From Diphasiastrum complanatum (taxonomy: Eukaryota > Streptophyta > Lycopodiopsida > Lycopodiales > Lycopodiaceae), in contig CM055101.1 of assembly GCA_029204225.1 (NCBI GenBank), positions 31,522,519 to 31,586,518 of the forward strand: a DNA stretch of 64,000 nucleotides, in the 5' to 3' direction. Of this stretch, positions 22,801 through 37,800 are shown piece by piece. Under the pieces are notes generated by a model. It made no database searches. It saw only the letters and a list, made by a program, of their open reading frames with translations, and was not told where the DNA came from. The position numbers and the translations under genes were made by a program. Each line of letters starts with the position of its first letter. Position 1 is the stretch's first letter.

Positions 22801-25800
22801 CAATGCAACTAACAAAACTTAAGTCCGATCACAAACAAAGAAGTTATGACAATAAATGTGAAAAAAAAATAAAGAGAGAAAACGGCTAGAGAGAGAAAAA
22901 CGGCCAGCCAAAAAATGAAGATCCAACTAGAGTGTTATTTCCATTCCATTTTGTAGTTTCTGTTTTCCATCGCATTTTTCATTTTGTCTTTTATTATTTG
23001 TTATTAGTTTCCGTTCCATTTGCGTTTCGATTCCATAATTCATTTTCGTCGTCGATTTCATTTTTCACTTTTTCTTCGTTTTCTACGCTCCACAATAAAA
23101 AATAAAAAAAACCACCCAAATTATTTGGATCATTGGGTTACCTATTCTTTTCCGGTACTTTTTTTAATTTTTTATCATGACTTCTAATTTTCGGTCTCTA
23201 TCCCCTTTAGATTATCTTTTTGTTTTTAATAGTGATATACCATCTGAACATATGTTCGACAAATGGCTCACACATCTTCAGTATTACTTTGATACTTCTC
23301 GGCCAACTTGTCCAGGTCCTAATAAGATTCTTAATGCAATTTTTCTCTTAAAGGGTTCTGCTAGGTCGAAGTGGTTTGACTATGTCCATTCTCATCCACC
23401 TATCTCTGAGTGGCATGACTTTCTACCAATACTTTGCCTTCTTATATTTTTCGATGATAATTCTGTAACTGTTTCTCCTATCGCTCTTATGAGTGGTATT
23501 ATAGGTCTTGAGAGTTCTACTCCTTCTGATTCCTCTGAGGTTCCATTTTCTTGTGCAGGACAAACAGAGATAGAGTCACACATTTCTAGCGATTCACATG
23601 AGGTTGATTCACACATTGCTAGCGATACACATGAGGATGATTCTATATCACAAGGTGTGAGCGATTTGCTTGATTTACTTGAGATAGTTATTGATCTACC
23701 TGAGCTCGTCATTGTATCCCATAGTGAGTCAGAGTCACATATACAGGTTCCTACTAATGCTGATTCTTCACATATACAAGTTGCGGGTGATGCCGTTGCA
23801 TGCTTTGATGGTGCTACCGATGTCGTTGCATGCTATGATATTGTTCCATGCTTTGATACTGATATAGTATGCTTTGCTACTATTGCCGATGGTGTTGCAT
23901 GCTTTGATATTGTTGTTGAGTACTTTGATGCTACTCATGTTCCTGAGCGCCATGCTATAGATGTTGTCGCCTATGCTCCTTATTTTGATATTATTCATGG
24001 GTCTACGGTTGCTCTTTCAAATGCTTTGGCTATCATGTTGGTCAGTATCATTCACTTGCTGGTATTGATTCCTAGGGTGACTATCAGTTGGTTACCGGGA
24101 AGCAGTTTATGCGTAGCCTACCAAAGGCTCAGGATGCAGCTCTTCTTTCCATTCAGAGTACATCAGTTGCTACTTCACTTTCACCATCCGTGGGTCCTCT
24201 TCCTTAGGTTGATGCTGCTCCAGATTTACAGGTTGTTGCTGTGTGCCTTGTGCCTATATGCCTTGATTCACAGATATTGTATTCAGTGGTCATTCCTGGT
24301 TTCATTGATATTGAGGCCGTATATCTTGGTGGTATTTCTACTATTGCTTTTGCGTACCTCAGATAGTCCTCCTGGTTCGGTGGTTGGTGCAGTATCTTCT
24401 TCATTGGTCTCTATATCTCCATCTCTTGAGTCCGTTATGGCCGGTGTTCCTGCTGATTTCTATGGGGTTCTTCACGGGTCCACGTTTGATGGTTCCCTCG
24501 CTATTGGTGATCAGGTTGTATCTTCTTTCACTTTACTCCATGGATCTCTGCTTGAGGTTTTTGATCTGCCTCATGATATTTCTACGGTTCCTTACATGAT
24601 TCATGCACCTTTGGCCCTTACCGTTACACATTTTCCATCCGAGGATATTTGCCAGATGGTCACTATTACTTATCTAGGGTATTTATATGCTGGGATCTTT
24701 CTAGATGAGTATACGGGCATCCTTCAGTCTCCTTGTGTTTCTACATATAGGTTTGTTGCAATCCATGCCGATGCTATGGATATATGGCATTCCTGGTTAT
24801 TACGTAAAGCTTGGTTTCCATTTGGACCTATTGATTGGTGCTGGTTTTTCAATGTTACTGATCGCCTATGATGCGGATATCTCTATGATTATGCATGTGG
24901 CTCTCTATCTGTTACTTGGATTGTTGCTTAGTGTCAGGCTTGGCATATCCAGATGGCTTGGGTTATTGCCTCCGTTCCAGCTACTGTTTGTCCATGTGAT
25001 CTTCAGGTTCCCCGTCATTTCAGGTTGCTCCATATCGCTTGGTCTCCGATGCTGAGTTGCCACTTTGTTCTGGTTTCGAGACCATCAGAGTACCTTGAGA
25101 GAGTTCCTTCTCCTCTCTTGGATAGTTTTTGGGGATGTTGCCGCCATATACTTCAATATTGCTCATATGTACTTTGATACTCATTCCCAGCTACACGTGG
25201 ATATTGCTCTGATGCTTGCTATTGATGTTGGGGATCCTGTTCCTCGTTCCAGTGCATTTCTTCTATTCCTCACTTGTGCGCCTGGTGTGTACTTTGGGAT
25301 TACACTTGTGGCCAGTTCCGATGGGTCATTCGATTCTCATCCGATTCTCCAACCGTTTTTGATGTATCCTATGATGGATTGGTATGTCCATATGAGGTCT
25401 TTCTAGATGAGTTTTTCGGCTACAGTTTTTCAGTTGGGGCCTCTACTATTTCTAGATTTGTTGCTATTGTTTTTATGCATCATGTCTTTTATGCATTGAT
25501 TTCTTGGACCTTCTGGAGCTTTTGGCATGCTGCTCTTCTCATGATAGGGGTCTTGAAGATACCGTGTGCCATTGCTATTTCTCATTCATGGGCCTTATAG
25601 ATACCTTGGGCTTTTGACCATGCTGGTGCACATTTCTCCATTTTAGCTATCCTTTGTCAGGATGATCTCTTTATGCTCCATGTTTCCTAGCATATCGCTT
25701 GCTTTTCCATGCTATTACAATGTGCCTGGCATCCTGCTTCTGTTCCTACTCCTTGGTGCTGGTCTTCCGATGCTGCTATCTTTTCTTTGGGCACCTATAT

Positions 25801-28800
25801 CACTGAGTTTGCACATATGGTTGATGGTTACGTGTATGATGTGGCTATTCGTGATGAGTGTCCATCTCTTTTCCAGTTTCCTTATTGGCTTCCTTGCTGA
25901 TGCAGTTCTACCTTCTCGGGCTTTTTGGATACCTTGGTATGATGTCCCTATCTTTTGGGCTGATCCTCTACTATCTTGGGCATTACGGATACCTTGGCAT
26001 TCTTGGTTGCTGCTTGATCTTCTTCTGGTTCCTTGGCATTCCTGGTTGTTCCATATTGCTTGGTTTCAGATGACGCGGCCGAGATGTTCTCTTTGTCGCC
26101 ATGATGTTGATCCTGAGTTGTTCCCTTTCTTACCAGCTACGATTCACCAGGTTCGCCTTCACCATAGTCGACGTTGTCGGCAGATTCAGTTTTTGGTCCA
26201 GTTGGATGGTCGTCCTATTGAGGAGGCCACATGGGAGCCTATTGATGTCTTTTACCATACACCATCACTTGTGGATCAGGATCGTGCTCTTGCTGCACTT
26301 GTTCTACATCAGATGCTGCTCTAGTTGTTGATGCACCAGGGCTTGCTACTATTTGATCCAGTTTCTTTTTCGCAGTTGGGTTTTTTTTTGTGTCGGGGAG
26401 AGTTATGGACTGGGCTCATTACGTTCGCCACGTCCATTTACATTTACTTTACTTTATGCATAAGCAAGCCTTGGGCCCTTTTTTATTCATTATTGACACT
26501 TAAACTATATGGTTGGCCTTGGGCCTTATTATTAATTATTGGGCCATTTGGACATATTACTGGAGAGTGGGGCCTTCTTGGAGGGCGCACTATTATCCCT
26601 CCCAGTTGGGCCCTAGCCACCGGAAGCTTCCTTTTAGGGCTTCCTCTAGGCTATAAGTAGGGAAATTGTGTCATTTGTTATTCAGCTGATGATATTGATC
26701 TCTCTTTAGTCTCCTTAATCTCTCTTTTTCCTGCTTTCTAGGGTTAAGTCTTGCTTATGTGCTGCTTTCATAGCTTAAGTCTTGCTTATGTGATGCTTTT
26801 ATAGCTTAGCTAGATCAGCTGTGGCTCTATTCGTAATACCTTTGAGTCCCACGGAGATAGGGGAATGAAGCTTAAAGCCGTACAAGAGCATAAAAGGACT
26901 AAAACTAGTGGCAGAATGCTTCATACTATTGTATGCAAACTCAACCATTGGGAGGTACTTTTCCCAATCTGATTGTCGCTTGGAAACATATGCGCGAAGC
27001 ATATCTTCCATTGACTGGTTGAAACGTTCGGTCTGGCCATCGGTTTCTGGGTGATCCGTAGACGAAAGACTTAAAGTAGTTTTTTAGTCTTCAAAGACTG
27101 CCTGCCAGAACCTTCCAGTGAACTTGGAATCACGATCACTAACAATATCGTTCGGCAAACCATACAACCTGAACAACTTTCAACGAAGAGCTGAGCAAGT
27201 TTCAAAGCTTTGACAATAGTTTTTGTTGGAATAAATTGTGCGATTTTGGTAAGCCTGTCAACTACTACCCAAATGGCATCATGACCCTTCCCAGACTTGG
27301 GAAGTCCAACCACAAAATCCATGGAAATACTTTCTCACTTCTTACTGGGAATTTCCAACGGATGTAACAGGCCAGCTGCTTGAGTCTTTCCGTTTTATTA
27401 ACTTGGCACTATTCACACTTTTGAACATATGCCTCCACATGACCTTTCATTTTTGGCCAATAAAATTCTCTTTTAACAAGGTCAAGTGTCCTCTGTATAC
27501 CAGGGTATCCCGTGCTGGGGCTATCGTGGCACTCGTGCAGGATTTGGGCCTTAATGTCCGCGATATCTGGCACACAAACTTTTTCTCTACGAAAAAGTAA
27601 ACCACTCCTAATGGAATATTCATCTTTGACTCATCGGTAATTCCACACATTACAAAGGATTTTTCCCATTTTTGTGGCCAATTTTCCACTACATTTGTGG
27701 TTTTTACAGCTACTGCACCTGTAAACTTTGAAGGTTTCAAGTCCTTAATGGATGGCAACTTGCCCTTCCTGCCAAGATCTGCATCTCTTTTAGTTGAACC
27801 AGGCTCACCACCCAAATTCCCTGTACCATGACTCTTTCGGGTGCATGGCCAGGCTTCAATTGCTCTAAGATCTGCTTTACCATCAGCTCCATGCCATGAA
27901 CTTTGGCAAAAAGTGCATCGATCCTTTGAGAATCATGTGTAGTATCACTAGAAGATGCCATAGCAAAAAATAGCCAAAAAAGACGAAGCAACTTGCAAAA
28001 TTATGCAAAATCCAGCAACTAAAGCACTTGAAACAAACCACAATTAAGCCTTTTTCACCCGAAACAAGCTACACAGAGGAACTGCCCTGAATTCCTAAAA
28101 TAACTAGATAGAATAGATCCTTTACAGCCGAAGTCTGGCAACCCACAAACTCTTTTTCTTGAAAAACCAGTAAACAAGGGTTGACAATCTTCAGATTAAG
28201 AGGAAAACACAAAATAGGGATTGATAGGCTCTACTCCACCAGCGACCTACCACTAGAAGACTATAGCAACTGTCAGATTCGAAAAGTACTGAGAATTGAC
28301 AAAGTTAAAACACTTTTACAAATCTAAGGAAGGCTGATTTTTACAAAAGAAAGGAGAAAAAACAGGCTAGACAACAATAGATGCTCAAAGGCTGCCCAAG
28401 GACCAGCAATCCACCATAGAGCTCCAATCTGTAAGATTCAGGGCTCTCAAATGCTCAGAAATACTCCTGTAGAAGGGCGCTGGCCCACCTAGCATCCAAT
28501 AAACCCTAATTCAATATGAATGTGATGCCAAACCCCACACAATCCTGGAAAGGAACTGCTCTGATACCAAATATCACAAAGCTATCTCAATTCAACTCAA
28601 AGCACACCAAAGTAGGCACCAAATATCCACTTTATTGATTTCTCTTGAAAGTAAATGACAAGTTTCAAACGTAAACACATAAGAGCACTGCTACTAAGTC
28701 TCCTCCCAGCCACCTGCTGCATAGACTATGATGAGGAATGCCTCTCTCTAGACTCACTTATACATAATCCTCAAGCACCCACTTAACCCTGATCCTTTCC

Positions 28801-31800
28801 TAACATCGACACATAGCCAGCCCCATGCACAATCGACACTTGCCACTTGGCAGTACCCCGATACATTGGCAAGCGTGTAGGAGGATCGTCCCGTGTCACT
28901 CATGGACCAAGTGTCCCAAATGAGCATATGACATGTCCCGTTGACCGGTCAACTCTCCTACTTTTCAGGAGATCAGTGTAGCAGCCTCTAAATTAAGACC
29001 CAGTACCCTATACCAAATATAAGCAGGACAACAAGTTACCAAAAACTTGCTATTTACATTTTTTCTTACAAAACATTTACAAGTCCGACGTGTTCACACT
29101 GAGGCATGAATATAAGTACATGACAACTAGAGCTATTTTTGTACCAGTGATCGTCGTCGTATTTGCATGGCATGTAATTTGTGCTAATGGTGTTAGTGCA
29201 GGAGCCCAATCCCCTACAACAATAGAAACCCGCTTCTAGTATGATAGAACTTATGCAATATTTGAGCATAGAGAATTTTCATTCCATTCGTAGTAGGAAT
29301 AAGACCATGCTAGTTGGTAATCAATGGAGTATTTAGAGCATCTAGTCATTATCATTAAAACTAACTGGAGTATCAATAGCAGGAGCATTGGGACCATCAA
29401 TAGTAAGTACATCAGCATCAGGATACAAAATCAAAAGGTATATCAGCAATAGGAAGATTGGCTGTAGAATGTTTTTGGGCAGTACCTTGAAGAGTGCAAG
29501 CCTATTCTTGTAACAAAGGTGTGTGTACAAAAACATCAAAAGACTCCCAATTAGCTTTATCAATAGGCCGACCATCTCATTGGATGAGGAATTGGACAAG
29601 GTGATGACGACAACGCCGAAGAATGACCCAAAACTGCAAAGCAGCAGCAAATAAAAAAGGAAACATCAAAGGAAAAGCAGGATTGTAAGGTTCATTGGGG
29701 AGAAAAAAAAGACTGATGCACATTGACATGAAAAATATTACAAGCATGAGTAGTGGCAGGAAGCTATAAACTAGATGTGACATGACTAAGATTTTCCATA
29801 ATCTAAAAAGGACCATAATAATGCAGACAACTTGTTAGTAAGAGACTGGGCTAAGGAAAGATGTGGGCAACAGAGTGATCCGTAGAAAACTTAAAAAATG
29901 ACCTGTAGCGATTAGCCAAAGATTTATATTGATGATGGACACATGCCAAATGATGTTGTGCTTGCACAACATTATTATGAGAGTTAGCAAGAAAATATAA
30001 TAAAGGCAACGGAACATTATCAAGCGATGGTGGTATATATGGTAGAACAGTTGAACATCCAGGAGAAAAGGAGACACACCTATGAAACTGCCAACAGAAT
30101 TGTTTTAAATGTACTCTGCATGATCCCAATCACCAAAAAATGAGACAAAGTTACATAAATAATCTTCTAAAATGCAGTTTAAAATCATTGATTGACCATC
30201 AATAGATGGATGATAAGTAGTACCCATAAGAATTCTAGCATCCAAAATGCACATAAGTTCTTTCCAAAAGCCCAAAATAAAATGAGGATCACGATTAGTA
30301 AGAATGGAACGTGGAGGGCCATGTAAGCAAAAAAGCCCTAACAAGAAAATGCAAGCACGTTGTTTGGATATAATAGTAAACTTGACGGGAAGAAGGTGAT
30401 TCGAACGTAATCAACCACAACAAGACAAGTGTCATGGCCACGTTGTGTGTAGGAAGCAACTGTCTGACTAATAAAGAACGAGGACTACTAGAATCGACAA
30501 GTGCAATGAACTCATAGCCAATAATATGTACAAGCAAATGAATGTGACGAGAACCAAGAGTCCTGAACCAAGTGGCATAGCCCAAGTGAGCTAAACACTC
30601 AGCAGAATCATCAGGAATGGAGGGTTAACAATCTTCTCAACAAGGAAAGGGAAGAATTGTTTGGATCAAATACCTTAGTAGTAACAGGTGAGAGTAGTAA
30701 TTCTGTAAGTACTCATTTAGGTGAATGTAGCAATCAAAATAGTGCGCCAATTTCATTTAGTTAGTCCCAAAAAACTCCAAGAGATGAGGATGATTACATT
30801 GGTAGTGATGATGATGGTGATGGGGATAAGGATAAAAAGCCGAATCCACCTAGAAATGTTTTTGATAATGAAAATTTGAATCGGCCTGTGATAGTGATAT
30901 TTAGAAAAAGAGTCAGACAATTTAATTGTGATAATGGGCAGCTTGTTCTACAAGATTTGGAAAATGATTCTTTGTTCTTTCCAAAGATACGATAAGAAGT
31001 CAAAGGACAATCGAAAGATCACTATACGTTGTGGCATAGCAGGTGGAGTGTGGCCACTTACGATTAATCGGCTAGACAAACAAAGCGAAGGTTCATAGAA
31101 TGAATTTCATCTTGTAAAGAAAATCGCTTAAATAAAAACATTAGGAGGAGCAAAAGGGTACAAATTGGAGGAATAGGAGGAGACACAGGAGAAGACTAAG
31201 AAAGAAGAGGTGACGACATAAGAGGGGCAACATAATGGGAAATAGGAGGATGAGAAAAAGGGCAAGACTAAAATGAAGGTTGCTAATCAATGTACTTATG
31301 TTGTAAGTACAAGTGACACAGCACGATCTAAAGAAATGATTGAACATCAAATTGTGAAGCACCACATAAACTAGATAAAATGATTGATAACCTTAGTAAG
31401 CGGAATATCACAGAAAACATAACATTACCTACCAAACTATTCGTCATAGTCTAAAAGTGTACCTGTTTGTTTGAGCTGCCAATAGAGATCAGGTTGAGAC
31501 TAAAGCCACATGGGGTTGACCATAGAAAAGTGTGCCCAATCAGTTGAAGTAGCAAGGAGAGTCTGATGTGTACGCGACCAATTCAAAGCTCGTCCAAAAA
31601 CATGACGGGTAGCAAGTTGAATCTATTAGTCAGGTATATGAGGGGCTAACTTGAAACTAGGTTTCTAGCTAAAAGAACCAATTTTGAAGTTCCACATCAT
31701 TGGAAGGTCCAGAATAGATTGATGAAGAAACCTTGTCACAAAGATCACCACAAGATCGTGGATAAGGCAACTTTCATGATAGATGAAGGATCAGGAGTGG

Positions 31801-34800
31801 AAGGTCTAGGAGTATGGGTGGAAATTGGAGGAGGATGGAGGGAAATGGATTTGTTGAGATCATACAAAGTGGATAGTTGGGTTTGAAGACCGTTCAACAA
31901 GGTGGTATGGCGTTGGAAGTTAGAACATGATTTTATGATCAAGATCATTGCGGGAGGATGGAGACTCCGAATGAGTAGGAGCCATGATGGAGGTTAGGGC
32001 AAGAGAGAAAATATCGTGTAGGGTAGTGATGAGTAGGGGAGAGAAAATAGTATGGGCAGTGATGGTAGGCAGGAGAGCAAAATTAGGGATGGGAGGAGAA
32101 AGAAAATGAGCAAGAAAGAGGGTGGTGTGGGTAGGCAAGAGAAAAAAATGGCCACAGAGAAAATGGCTAGAGAGAAGAATGGCTAGAGAGAAAGAAAGAA
32201 AGAAAGCTCTATTAATGTCTTTTGGGCACCCGGGGGTGCATAAGACCAAAAAGAAAATATGTACAAGCAACAGCGGGAGGATAAGCCCACAACTCGGGCC
32301 AGGTATAACAAAAGAACTACAAAAAAAGTACCAATGCCCACAATCCGGGCAAGGTGGAGAATAAGTACATATCAGCGAAAGTAAGTGTGACGTGTCCACT
32401 AAGTGGAGTGTATAGTGGGCCCTGATGGAGGCAAGTGTCGACTACATCTGAGCTTTTTCCGCGGTGGCACAGGGATAGAAATCTCAAAAGCATCTCACGA
32501 ACAAGAAGTCCCAAGCAACGAGCATCAAGATAGGAGACAAAACTGCGAAGTGTATGCGGGCCATCGTGAAAGAGACAATAATACCTCCCCCGTATCTCAT
32601 AATACAACGAACATCTGAGGAGGAAATGGGCTTCATCTTCCACCTCCTGCAACGAGCACAAGCGACATAGACGACGCTCCTGGGGGATATCCCATGCACG
32701 ACCGGCCTCAACAGCAAGTTGATGAGAGGAAATGCGCAACTGCCCAAGCCGATAGCGTAGGCCGTGTGATAGGGGCTGTGAGAGATAGAGCAGCAACAAT
32801 GGCAAACCAGAAGGATCCAGAGAGAGGAAGTGTGTCTGGTAATAGCTCAGTCGATTGCGGGAAGGTAGGAGGGAGCTCCAAGTGTGTCTGGTAATAGCTC
32901 AGTCCATTGCGGGAAGGTAGGAGGGAGCTCCAAGTCTGCTGCATATGTCGACGGAATAAATAGCCTCGGATATATGAATGCGTACCACGAGGCAGATCCA
33001 TGATAGAGAAATGGTTTAATAGAAAATAGCTCAAGAGAGAAAAATGGCTAGAGAGTGTATAGAGAAAACGGCTGGAGAGAATAAATTGGCCAAAGAGAGT
33101 GTCTAGATAGAGAAAAAATCAATTTCTTTCCCATCGCTTAATAGAACCCATCTACAAAGACAACATATAAGCTAATTGATCAATCTCCCACGAAGAATGG
33201 CTAACTAGCATCACACGAAGTCAGAAGACAATAAGTTCTCTCACAAAGAGCCCAAGCAATACCAATCAATAATCTATTGAATGAATGTACAAGTGCCCTA
33301 TATATACCCCACTAATGAACCCTTATGTAGGAATTCAAAAATGAAGGGAGGCAAAGAATATGGAGGGAAATTAGTGCACCCTACTAAGGTCCCCCACTCC
33401 ACATATGACTCAATGAATAAAGGCACTTGGCCAGTGAATGTTAGAAATAAGGCCCAAGGCAGTTATAAGCATAAAAAAGGCTTGGGGGCTTGTACATGAA
33501 TAATATAAATTGTGTAACTAGGAACAAAAGTATAAACAACAGTAAATGTAAAAAGGGCTGCGGAATGTATGCAGAGTAGCCAAGGAAGCCTGTAGCCTGT
33601 AGTCCATAACTTATGTACTGCAATATGTTTAAAGCGCGACAAAGCCTAGAGATGTAGATGGCCAGCTTAGAATCCAAATTGTTATGCCATAGACATAGCC
33701 TCAACTATTGCTGCAATCACCTCAACTTTGTTGTCATATTAGGCTTCCCTACCTCATGGTGCAGTAACTTTTTACATCTCATACACAAGGCGGTGGCTGC
33801 CCTAAGAAACCAAAAAAAATTTGTACTATCATTATTGGGCATGATATAGACAACCTATATTGGATCATACTTTATATATCAATGAGCATTGAGGCAAAAA
33901 TCAAAAGTTATGGACTGTTGAGTCCATAGACGATGTGTGTTACAGGGCCTATGTTCATCTACGACTGGGTTATATTTATGTACGGGGCCAATATTGATTT
34001 GTTGGTCACAAGCCATTTTTTAAATTCTTGTATGGAGGTTTCTTTTTTGCATTGTTTTTGGCATTGGCCAAAGGGCCAACTATACTATTCTTGGTTCTGA
34101 AATGTGGGTCCTACTAGGCAGGGTGCACAAACGTCCTGGAGGAGGATAGAGATCAGTATATCACCAAGTTTGCAACTTTGTCCACCATCTTGAAAGATAA
34201 CCTCTAACTCATCAATGTATAGACCGAAAAGTGTGGGAGAGAGGGAGCAACCTTGCTTCACACCAATAATATTCGGTACCATCTTTGGTAGATTGTTTGT
34301 TGTTATGAACATGCCAAGCATCATCTCATAGAGCACCATAACTACCAAATAGTTTTAAATGAGAGTTGGAGGTCTGGTAGTCTCTCAATAAGGTTTCTGG
34401 AATAGAGTCCAAAGCTCATCTAAAATCCAAAAAGCAATAATATAACTTCTCCTTCCAAGATGGACCTGAGATTGAAGATGTGGTCTGACGTAGAGTGCTT
34501 CGCTCTAAAGCCTACCTATCCTAGTGCACGAAATACCTAACTTTTATCATGGATTTCAACTTCAAAGTACTAAGATATTGGCCAATTTAACACAAATTTC
34601 AATACATGCAATTGTATAGGAGAGCTCAAAATTTTGATGTCCAACAGTCAGCAATCTACATATATAAAAATTTTAACAAAAGCATTTTACTTAGTAGCCT
34701 TTTCCCTTAACTGTTTTGTGGTACTTTGTATGGATAACAAGTGAAATATTGTGACAAGAAGGTGGCGGTTAATGCATAGCTAGTAACAACTAGTTGCTAT

Positions 34801-37800
34801 AAATAACTAATTAACAAAGATTGAAAAAGCACTACTATGTGTTCACATGGATGCACTCATCAAAATTTCTGGAAAGTTCACTGGAGCTTATAATTTAGAA
34901 TCTATGGGCCCTCACAAGGTTATTAATTACACTTATGGCCTAGTTTGGAATAACGAGGCATAACCAATAATCTCGCTTATTGGAGTACCGTGTATCCAAG
35001 TCTAGGATTATGCCAAAACCTATATGCAAGATGACGTGGACGTAACATTCTTCCACCCTTGAATTGCTTTTGTCCTTAAAAGCGAAACTTAGGGAAGTTC
35101 TTCTTTATGCTTTCATTCTCTCCCACAAATCATCGTCCTTAGTCCGACCTTTCCACCTAATCAAGCACTCATAGATAGAACGATTTCTCAATTGTCTATC
35201 TCTGGTTTTGAGTACTCTCTCAAGTTCCAAAGGTACACTAAGCGATAAATCTTCTAAATGGGATAAATCCTCATCAGATCCAATTGTATCACCTTCATGT
35301 AAACTTAATTTTAACCAGTTTACATGAATAGATTTTCCTTGAAGATGTAGTTTGTAAGCTAAAGAACCAATTTTCCGTACAATCCTAAATGGTTCACAAT
35401 ATCAGGTAGACAATTCATAATGCTTGCCTGTACGTAAAGTCCTAGGATCTTTTGGAATTCTAAGATATATCCAGTCATCAACTTTAAAATCTCTCTTAAG
35501 ATCGGCATAGTGCTTACCTTTGTCTTGAACACTATGGATACTAACCTTCGCCACTTGCAACATTTCTTGCATATCATGTAGGAAATCTGCAGCCTTTTGG
35601 ATCTTAACAAATTTTGACTCCACATTAACCGGAGATCTAGGTTGAAAACCGTACATCAGCATAAACGGACTGTAACCTGTAGCAGAATGTCTTCTATTAT
35701 TGTATGCAAACTCAATCAAAGGAATGTAATCTTCCCAACGAGATTGCCTGTGAGAAACATATGTCCTCAACATATCTTCCATGGTCTGATTAGTCCTTCT
35801 GTCTGCCCATCTAATTAAGGATGATCAATAAAACTAAAACTAGAGGAAGTTTTCAGTTTATGGAATCTTGCTGACCAGAAGTGACCTGTGAACTTACGAT
35901 CTCTATCACTAACAATGTCACTCGGTAGTCCATACAACCGAAATAATCTTTGAACAAAGATCTGGACTAGTTCGAAAGCCTTAATAATTGACTTAATTGG
36001 TATGAGCGCAACTAGCTTAGTTAACCTATCCACAACAACCCAAATATAATCATTTTGCCATTGGGTCTTTGGAAGTTCAACTACAAAGTCCATTTTTATA
36101 CTCTCCCATCTCTTATTAGGGATATTCAATGGATGCAACAAACCACCACCTTTAAGGCGCTCAGCCTTAGCTAGTTGATTGAGCTTGCATTTAATCATGT
36201 ATGACTCGACATATGGCTTGAGTTTAGGCCAATGAAACTCTGTTTTGAACAAGTCAAGAGTCTTGTGTGTACTGGGATGTCCTGCACAAGGTATGTCATG
36301 ACATTCTCATCTCAACACTGCCCTCATTTCTTTCGGTCCGAACGATATTCCGAATACAACCAAAATGAGAATCACTTTCATACCGTCCTTTGAACGAAAA
36401 AAATTGATTTGTAGAAATCTGAGTGAAAGACAATTCGTTCAGTACACCAATCCAATTGAGAGCATCCGCAACTTGATTAGAGCTGCCTTTTATATAACGG
36501 ATTTCATGATCAAATTCTTGCATCAATTCGGCCCATCGGGCTTTCCTACCCCGAAGGTCATGTTGATTACAAAAGTACCTAAGAGGCTGGTGATCCATAG
36601 ACACTCTAAACTTACTACCATACAATAGGTGTCTCCAGGTCTTAAGTGCATGGATAATTGCAAATAATTCCTTTTCTTGCATTGTATAACGTAAGTGAGG
36701 ACCGGTGAATTTCTTGCTTTGAAACACTAGTGGCTTATCATTCTGTAATAAAACTGCTCCAATTGCAGTATGACTTGCATCAGTTCTCATGACGTACGGT
36801 TGATCTAGATTTGAAATCTGTAAAACAGGAGCCGAAACAATCAAGGCTTTAAGTTTCTCAAAACTCTGATTCAAACTTCAATTCCTCATTCCATACAACA
36901 GGCAGACTAGGTTGATTTCTCTTTTACTTTTTGTTAACAATCCCTTTTGTTAGATTACTTCTTGTTAACAATCCTCAATACATCTTCGAAAGAAAACCGT
37001 AAATTTTAAAAAGGATTCAACTTGCTTAACAGTATAGGGGATTGGCCAATCAACAACTATCTTGATTTTATCCTCGTCAATCTTGATCCTATAAGCAGTG
37101 ATCTTATGATCGAGATAAACTAGCTCATGCTTAAAGAATTCACATTTGGATTCCTTAGCATAGAGTAACTCCTGTCGGAGCTTCATCAAGACAATTTTGA
37201 CATGTTCTATGTGTTCCTCGAAGGTCTTACTATACACGAGAATATCATCTAGAAACACTACCAATAACTTTGCCAAATATGGATGATACAAATCGTTCAT
37301 CATTTGTTGGAGCGTTTGTTAACCCAAAAGGCAACATTAAGAACTCATAATGGCCAAATCTGGTACAAAATCCAGTCTTTTGCACATCTTCTAACTTAAT
37401 TCTTATCTGATGGTACCCTGTTCTGAGATCAATCTTAGTGAAGTATTTAGCTCCAACTAAGCGATCTACAAGGTCGTCCATCCTAGGTATTGGATATTTA
37501 TTCTTAATAGTCATTTTATTTAACCCTTGTAATCCACACACATTTGGAGACCTCCATCCTTCGTCGCTTTCAGAAGAACAAGAACACCCCAAGGTGAAAT
37601 ATTGGGCTAGATATGTCCCATCCTCAGATAGTTTTCCATTTGGTTTGAAATCTTTATCTCCTCTTTCTGAGAGAACTTATAAGGTTGCCTAGAGATAGGT
37701 TGACTTCCTGGAATTAACTCTATCATGTGGTCTACTGACCTAGATGATGGTATACCATGAGGTAACTCTGTTGGAAATTCATCTTTAAATTCACTTATGA

